DNA from: Pedobacter jeongneungensis
Lineage (GTDB): Bacteria > Bacteroidota > Bacteroidia > Sphingobacteriales > Sphingobacteriaceae
Length of the DNA stretch: 64,000 bases
NCBI RefSeq assembly: GCF_000633455.1
Contig: NZ_AYMG01000010.1
Location: forward strand, 62,001-126,000
Direction of reading: 5' to 3'
A model generated the notes under the pieces. It was not told the origin of the DNA and searched no databases. It saw only the letters and a program-made list of their open reading frames with translations. Of the stretch, positions 60,030-64,000 are shown one piece after another (the first letter of the stretch is position 1; each line of letters starts with the position of its first letter). The translations under genes and the position numbers were made by a program.

Positions 60030-61571
60030 TTAGTTCCAAAAATTATTGCCAATTAAACCTGGATTAGCGCTACGCTCGGCAGCAGTGATGGTAAGCGGCC
60101 ATGTCCATGCACCTGCATTGAGGTTAGCTACCGATATAGGCGCGTTGGTAAAATCAGAATTCAATACCCTCTTTGTTCTTACCAGATCGAAAAAGAACTG
60201 CCCTTCGCCAATTAGCTCCCTGCACCTTTCTCTATAAATTTCATCTTTTAAATCCTGTCCGCTTTGCGTAATCATTGGTGCATTGGCGGCTACGGTTACC
60301 CTATTTGCAAAATCTCTTGCGCCGCTTTCGTCGCCAAGCTCTGCAAGTGCTTCGGCAGTTAACAAATAGCAATCAGGTAACCTGAAAATGATGGCACTAT
60401 CATCACTTGTGATGGATATTGCACTGCCAGATCCGGTTGAATAAATATTTGCAAATTTTTTAAACTGGAAAGCTCCGCCCTGAGCATCATAGTTTTCAAA
60501 CCAGGTAGTTATCCTTGCATCTGCAGAGCCTGGAGGATAGAGTTTACGGATATAATCGGTTGAATAAGCGATAGAACTTTGCGTTTTGGTTACATTGCCC
60601 TGATATGGGTAATGTGACAAGTAATATGACATACTTGCCGGCAAAGAAAATCCTTCTCCATAATTAAAATCCTGTAAAATACCGAACAGGTTTTCAGAAC
60701 TTCTTCCTTTAAAAATTTTCAGGGTGTTGGCAGGGGTAATGGGCAATATTTTATAATTACTATACGTATCCAGTTCGGCAGACAGTGTTTTTACCGCATC
60801 GTAGTATTTGGTTTTAACCCCGGTATCCCATGCGGCAGCCCACATGTTTAAATGCATTAACAGCGCTATTGCCGATGCTCTTGTAGGCCTGAAACCGTTA
60901 GATGTAGCATCGTTGTAGAATGTTGGCAGATCATTTTTTGCCGCAGTCATATCTTCGATACACTTGTTCAATACTGTTACCTGCGGCGTTCTAGCCTGTG
61001 GAGTACTGTGATAAGCATCTGTATAATAAATGGCATCGCCAAATAATTTACAGATAAACATGTAGCTCAGGTTGCGCAAAAACACAGCTTCTGCTTTATA
61101 GCGTTTTTTATCGGCGTCGGGCAAACTAGATGATGGCACTTTATCAACTTCGAAGTACAAGATGTTGGCTGCAGCCACTACATCATACCATTCTTTCCAG
61201 CTCATAATGTTTTTCATCATGCCATTAAACCTTCCTGAGCTGGCAACCAGGAATTTCATATTGTTACCCGTAAGTGCAATAAAAGTATTTGCACCATCGC
61301 TACTTAAACTCCCTATGGCAACCTTATTGCCCCTCATCTCTAATGCAGGGAAGAATGCACGGTCATCATCATTAAAGAAGGTCGGTGTACCTGCCACTTT
61401 TGATTTTAACCGAGAATAAATTCCGTTTGTAAATCCCTCTACATCTTCACGTGTTTTCCAAAAGTTATTTCCGCTCTGTGCTTCAATTGGTGTTACGTTT
61501 AGAAATTTTTTGCAGCCAAAGGCAGTAAAAACCAGTGCAGCAATCAGAATTATGTATTTTGTATTTTTCAT
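60030..61571 (-). CDS. susD: SusD/RagB-family lipoprotein
   Basis: A 513-residue surface glycan-binding lipoprotein; lipobox F-G-C with Cys20, then K-K-F-L-N-V. The alpha-helical TPR-like body shows N-F-W-K-T-R-E-D-V-E-G-F-T-N-G-I-Y, A-E-A-V-F-L-R-N-L-S-Y, L-P-D-C-Y-L-L-T-A-E-A-L-A-E-L-G and D-E-I-Y-R-E-R-C-R-E-L-I-G-E-G-Q-F-F-F-D-L-V-R, all family hallmarks. It forms the lid on the SusC transporter encoded 11 bases upstream. The symbol denotes family, not starch specificity. Confidence 0.93.
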   Translation of the reverse strand: MKNTKYIILIAALVFTAFGCKKFLNVTPIEAQSGNNFWKTREDVEGFTNGIYSRLKSKVAGTPTFFNDDDRAFFPALEMRGNKVAIGSLSSDGANTFIALTGNNMKFLVASSGRFNGMMKNIMSWKEWYDVVAAANILYFEVDKVPSSSLPDADKKRYKAEAVFLRNLSYMFICKLFGDAIYYTDAYHSTPQARTPQVTVLNKCIEDMTAAKNDLPTFYNDATSNGFRPTRASAIALLMHLNMWAAAWDTGVKTKYYDAVKTLSAELDTYSNYKILPITPANTLKIFKGRSSENLFGILQDFNYGEGFSLPASMSYYLSHYPYQGNVTKTQSSIAYSTDYIRKLYPPGSADARITTWFENYDAQGGAFQFKKFANIYSTGSGSAISITSDDSAIIFRLPDCYLLTAEALAELGDESGARDFANRVTVAANAPMITQSGQDLKDEIYRERCRELIGEGQFFFDLVRTKRVLNSDFTNAPISVANLNAGAWTWPLTITAAERSANPGLIGNNFWN

Positions 61572-61582
61572 CTGTCTAATTT

Positions 61583-64000
61583 TTAAAACTCAATGTTTAA
61601 ACCTAATGTAAACTGCTTTGGAGAAGGATAACCTCCTGAGTCATCTCTACCCAAACTGGTCACATTTTCAGGGTTTGGCCCAGAGTAACGTGTGATAAAA
61701 CCAAGGTTTGCCGCAGTAGCATTGATACTTACCCTGTTCATTCCGAACCTGCTGGTAAATTTCTTATCAAAGATGTAATACACTTTAATCGAGTTTAACT
61801 TAAAGTAAGAACCATCTTCCTGAAATGCCGTTTGGTTTAACCTGAAAGGATCGATAATACGTGCACGCACAAAATCTAAAGGATTGGCATAGGTTGCATT
61901 CTGACCAGGTGCACTCCAGTAGTTCAGCTGATCAAGTGGTACCAAACTCGCGAATTGAAAATTACTATAGTTCTGTAATTGCTTACCCAATGGGTTATTG
62001 ATAATATCACGAACCAGGGTAAAGGAAGTGTTCACCTCTATGCTCCAGTTTTTCCATTGCAGGTAGGAATAAAAACCTCCTGTTATCTGTGGCTGAGAAT
62101 TACCGGCAATCACCCTGTCATTACCATCAAGAACATAATTTCCATCCAGATCAGTAAAAATCGGATCACCTGCCTTAAAATAATTCAAACGACCCGTACC
62201 ACCTACGCGGTAAGGCAAACCTGTATTCGGATCAACTGGTACCTGTGAATTGGTAGAATAAACTCCCTTTGTGTTGTACAGGTAGTTAGATAATGAGTTG
62301 GTACCTAAGCGATAATAAGTGTCTTGTTGTAAAGCTTTATCATAATAAATAAAATCTCTCAAATTATCAGGCAATTGTGCTAAAATTTCTCTGTTGATCG
62401 CTAAGTTTCCTGATATTGTCCACTTAAATGGACTTGTAGGATTTAATGGGCGGGCCGTTGTTTGAAATTCCCATCCGTAATTTACGTTACTGATTTCGTT
62501 AGAGGCAACTGTTTCGAATGAGTTGGCACTTGAAATATCCTTATACCTGAAAATATTATCATTTTGTTTGTAATAGGTATCAAAAACGAATGAAAAACGG
62601 TTTTGAAACAAGCTAAAATCAACACCGGCATTATAAGTGGTAGCTCTTGTAGGTTGTAAATCTAAATTTGGCAACCTTTTTAGATCCAATATGATAGAAT
62701 TGGCATTATTATAACGGTTTCCTCCCACATATTTACCATAGGCATCAAAAACTCCACCTACCGGCTGTATGTTAGAGCCATAACTTAAACGGATGTCGGC
62801 ATAATCGACCCATTTAATGTTCTGCAAAAACCTTTCTTTGTTAAAGTTCCACTTTAAGGCAAAAGATGGATTGGCAACATAACGGGCATTTTCTCCATTG
62901 GCCGAGTTGGCATCTAAGCGATAGTTAAAATCCAATACATATTTTTGCTTATAGTTATAAGAAAATGCACCTGCAAAGGCCACACTCCTGGCGTCGTTAT
63001 AATCAATGGTTCCGCCTAAAGATGTCAGGTAATCGGTCATATTGGTTAAAGGACCTCTTAACTGATCATTCACCCCTCTTTCGTTCAAAATAGCGTCGGC
63101 TTTAAAAAAGCTCGAGTTGATTTCCGTAAAGGCAAAAAGGTTAAAGGTGTGCGTATCTTCTCCCGCAGCATCTTTTAAACCATATACATAAGAGAACTGG
63201 TTTCGGTTGTACAACTTGGTGGCACGATCGTTATAAGTATAATACTTAGATTGATTTCCATTTAACGCCGCCGGCGAAAAATTATCTTTAGTACCGGTAC
63301 TATTGGTATAGTTTAAGAATGTAGCTATCCTAAAATTCTTAAAAAGCTCATATTCTGCGTTAATGGTTGCAAAAGTTTGTAATGATTTATTGTCGTTATC
63401 GGTTTGTAGCTGTGCCAATACCCCACTTTGCGATGAAAATAGTGATGGTGAAGGCAATAGGCTTGAGGCCTGGCCCGTAGTGGCTAAACCGCTATTTAAG
63501 AAACCATTGCCACTGCCGACCTGTTGTTTCTGGATTGAATTTTGCAACTGACCATATAACTTAAATTTAGGAGTAGGATTGTATTGCATATTCATGTTAA
63601 GGTTATACCTCGAATAACCTGTATTCTCCTGGATGCCAGTTTCATCATAAGCACCTAAACCTACTTTATAGTTAAATGCAACATCACCACCCGAAATGCT
63701 TACATTATGGGTTTGATTAAAAGTATTCCTGTAAAAATAGGATTGCCAATCGGTCGAGTTATTAAAGTACGCGTTTAAACTATCTGCTAAAATTGGATTA
63801 TAATTGATCAGATCTATGGCATGGTTATAACTGGTATCATTTTGCAAAATCTGATTGATCCGCAACAGCCGTTCACCTTTACCTCCAATAACGCTGCGCA
63901 ATTGAGGAACCATGGAAAAGAAAGATGCACCAGTGTAACGAACCACCGGCACTTTAGAATTACCGCGTTTGGTGGTTACTAAAATAACTCCATAAGCCCC
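61583..64000 (-). CDS. susC: SusC/RagA-family TonB-linked outer-membrane transporter (5' end cut)
   Basis: About 805 residues of the C-terminal part are visible; the frame is open to the right edge. The first visible codons read G-A-Y-G-V-I-L-V-T-T-K-R-G, the conserved end of the SusC plug, so the missing part is signal peptide, CarboxypepD_reg-like domain and most of the plug. The rest is the beta barrel, with the C-terminal V-S-I-N-A-T-A-A-N-L-G-F-I-T-R-Y-S-G-P-N-P-E and P-S-P-K-Q-F-T-L-G-L-N-I-E-F typical of SusC. It imports oligosaccharides or glycopeptides using TonB energy with SusD. It is the first visible gene of the minus-strand operon that ends at 52107. Confidence 0.94.
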   Translation of the reverse strand, partial: GAYGVILVTTKRGNSKVPVVRYTGASFFSMVPQLRSVIGGKGERLLRINQILQNDTSYNHAIDLINYNPILADSLNAYFNNSTDWQSYFYRNTFNQTHNVSISGGDVAFNYKVGLGAYDETGIQENTGYSRYNLNMNMQYNPTPKFKLYGQLQNSIQKQQVGSGNGFLNSGLATTGQASSLLPSPSLFSSQSGVLAQLQTDNDNKSLQTFATINAEYELFKNFRIATFLNYTNSTGTKDNFSPAALNGNQSKYYTYNDRATKLYNRNQFSYVYGLKDAAGEDTHTFNLFAFTEINSSFFKADAILNERGVNDQLRGPLTNMTDYLTSLGGTIDYNDARSVAFAGAFSYNYKQKYVLDFNYRLDANSANGENARYVANPSFALKWNFNKERFLQNIKWVDYADIRLSYGSNIQPVGGVFDAYGKYVGGNRYNNANSIILDLKRLPNLDLQPTRATTYNAGVDFSLFQNRFSFVFDTYYKQNDNIFRYKDISSANSFETVASNEISNVNYGWEFQTTARPLNPTSPFKWTISGNLAINREILAQLPDNLRDFIYYDKALQQDTYYRLGTNSLSNYLYNTKGVYSTNSQVPVDPNTGLPYRVGGTGRLNYFKAGDPIFTDLDGNYVLDGNDRVIAGNSQPQITGGFYSYLQWKNWSIEVNTSFTLVRDIINNPLGKQLQNYSNFQFASLVPLDQLNYWSAPGQNATYANPLDFVRARIIDPFRLNQTAFQEDGSYFKLNSIKVYYIFDKKFTSRFGMNRVSINATAANLGFITRYSGPNPENVTSLGRDDSGGYPSPKQFTLGLNIEF

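Noticed and set aside
1..64000. Prophage, integrative element or insertion sequence
   Set aside because: No integrase, transposase, phage structural or conjugation gene and no tRNA-flanked attachment repeats were seen; mobile-looking DNA is limited to short non-coding repeats and the DUF559 remnant.

Overview
The window reads as the chromosome of a Bacteroidota organism of the Sphingobacteriaceae type (Pedobacter-like). Supports are a SusC/SusD pair, many SPII-type lipoproteins with short C-K-K starts, promoters fitting TTTG-N19/20-TAnnTTTG, few Shine-Dalgarno sites, an AT-rich composition, and many short palindromic repeats between genes. No rRNA, tRNA, CRISPR array or insertion sequence was seen.

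Layout. (1) 1-8.8 kb, minus strand: three FtsX/MacB-type permeases (the first cut by the window edge), a LolD/MacB-like ATPase and a HlyD-type adaptor form an efflux or export operon. A frameshifted DUF559 endonuclease gene lies beside it, and a plus-strand sigma54 response regulator and histidine kinase (9.6-12.4 kb) probably control it. (2) 12.5-20 kb: trehalose synthase/phosphatase fusion, GH15 hydrolase, GlgC and GlgA, i.e. storage-sugar metabolism. (3) 20.5-31.5 kb, minus strand: assimilatory sulfate reduction. The order of transcription is sulfite reductase, siroheme methyltransferase, a precorrin-2 dehydrogenase/TauE fusion, APS reductase, CysD, CysN; a second diverged methyltransferase and a four-cysteine Rrf2 regulator lie nearby. 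The operon leader encodes a nine-residue peptide with four consecutive cysteine codons, followed by a hairpin with a T-run just before the first gene. It looks like a cysteine-sensing transcription attenuator. Its promoter region matches (41 of 45 bases) the one before the distant second methyltransferase. (4) 33-43 kb: a TonB-dependent receptor diverges from a four-gene hydroxamate siderophore operon (decarboxylase, NIS synthetase-acetyltransferase fusion, N-monooxygenase, second NIS synthetase). A 25-bp inverted repeat covers the receptor promoter and a weaker copy sits at the biosynthetic promoter. (5) 43-45.4 kb: M23 peptidase, an NmrA-like oxidoreductase and a 32-residue peptide. (6) 45.4-64 kb, minus strand: a polysaccharide/glycoprotein utilisation locus with SusC/SusD, a fasciclin lipoprotein, a TIG/beta-propeller lipoprotein, two phosphatase-fold/LamG lipoproteins, two M60 metallopeptidases, GH2 beta-galactosidase and GH27 alpha-galactosidase. 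The gene set suggests use of O-glycosylated proteins.

Between the genes are at least six families of short repeats, several present twice in the window, and stretches of degenerate short words. One repeat has become the C-terminal 27 codons of the siderophore monooxygenase. The most novel points are the poly-cysteine leader with its shared promoter box, the dehydrogenase/TauE fusion, the sulfite reductase with a HEPN-like tail, and the M60 locus whose phosphatase-like proteins seem to have lost catalytic residues. All family names come from reading motifs by eye; no search was run.
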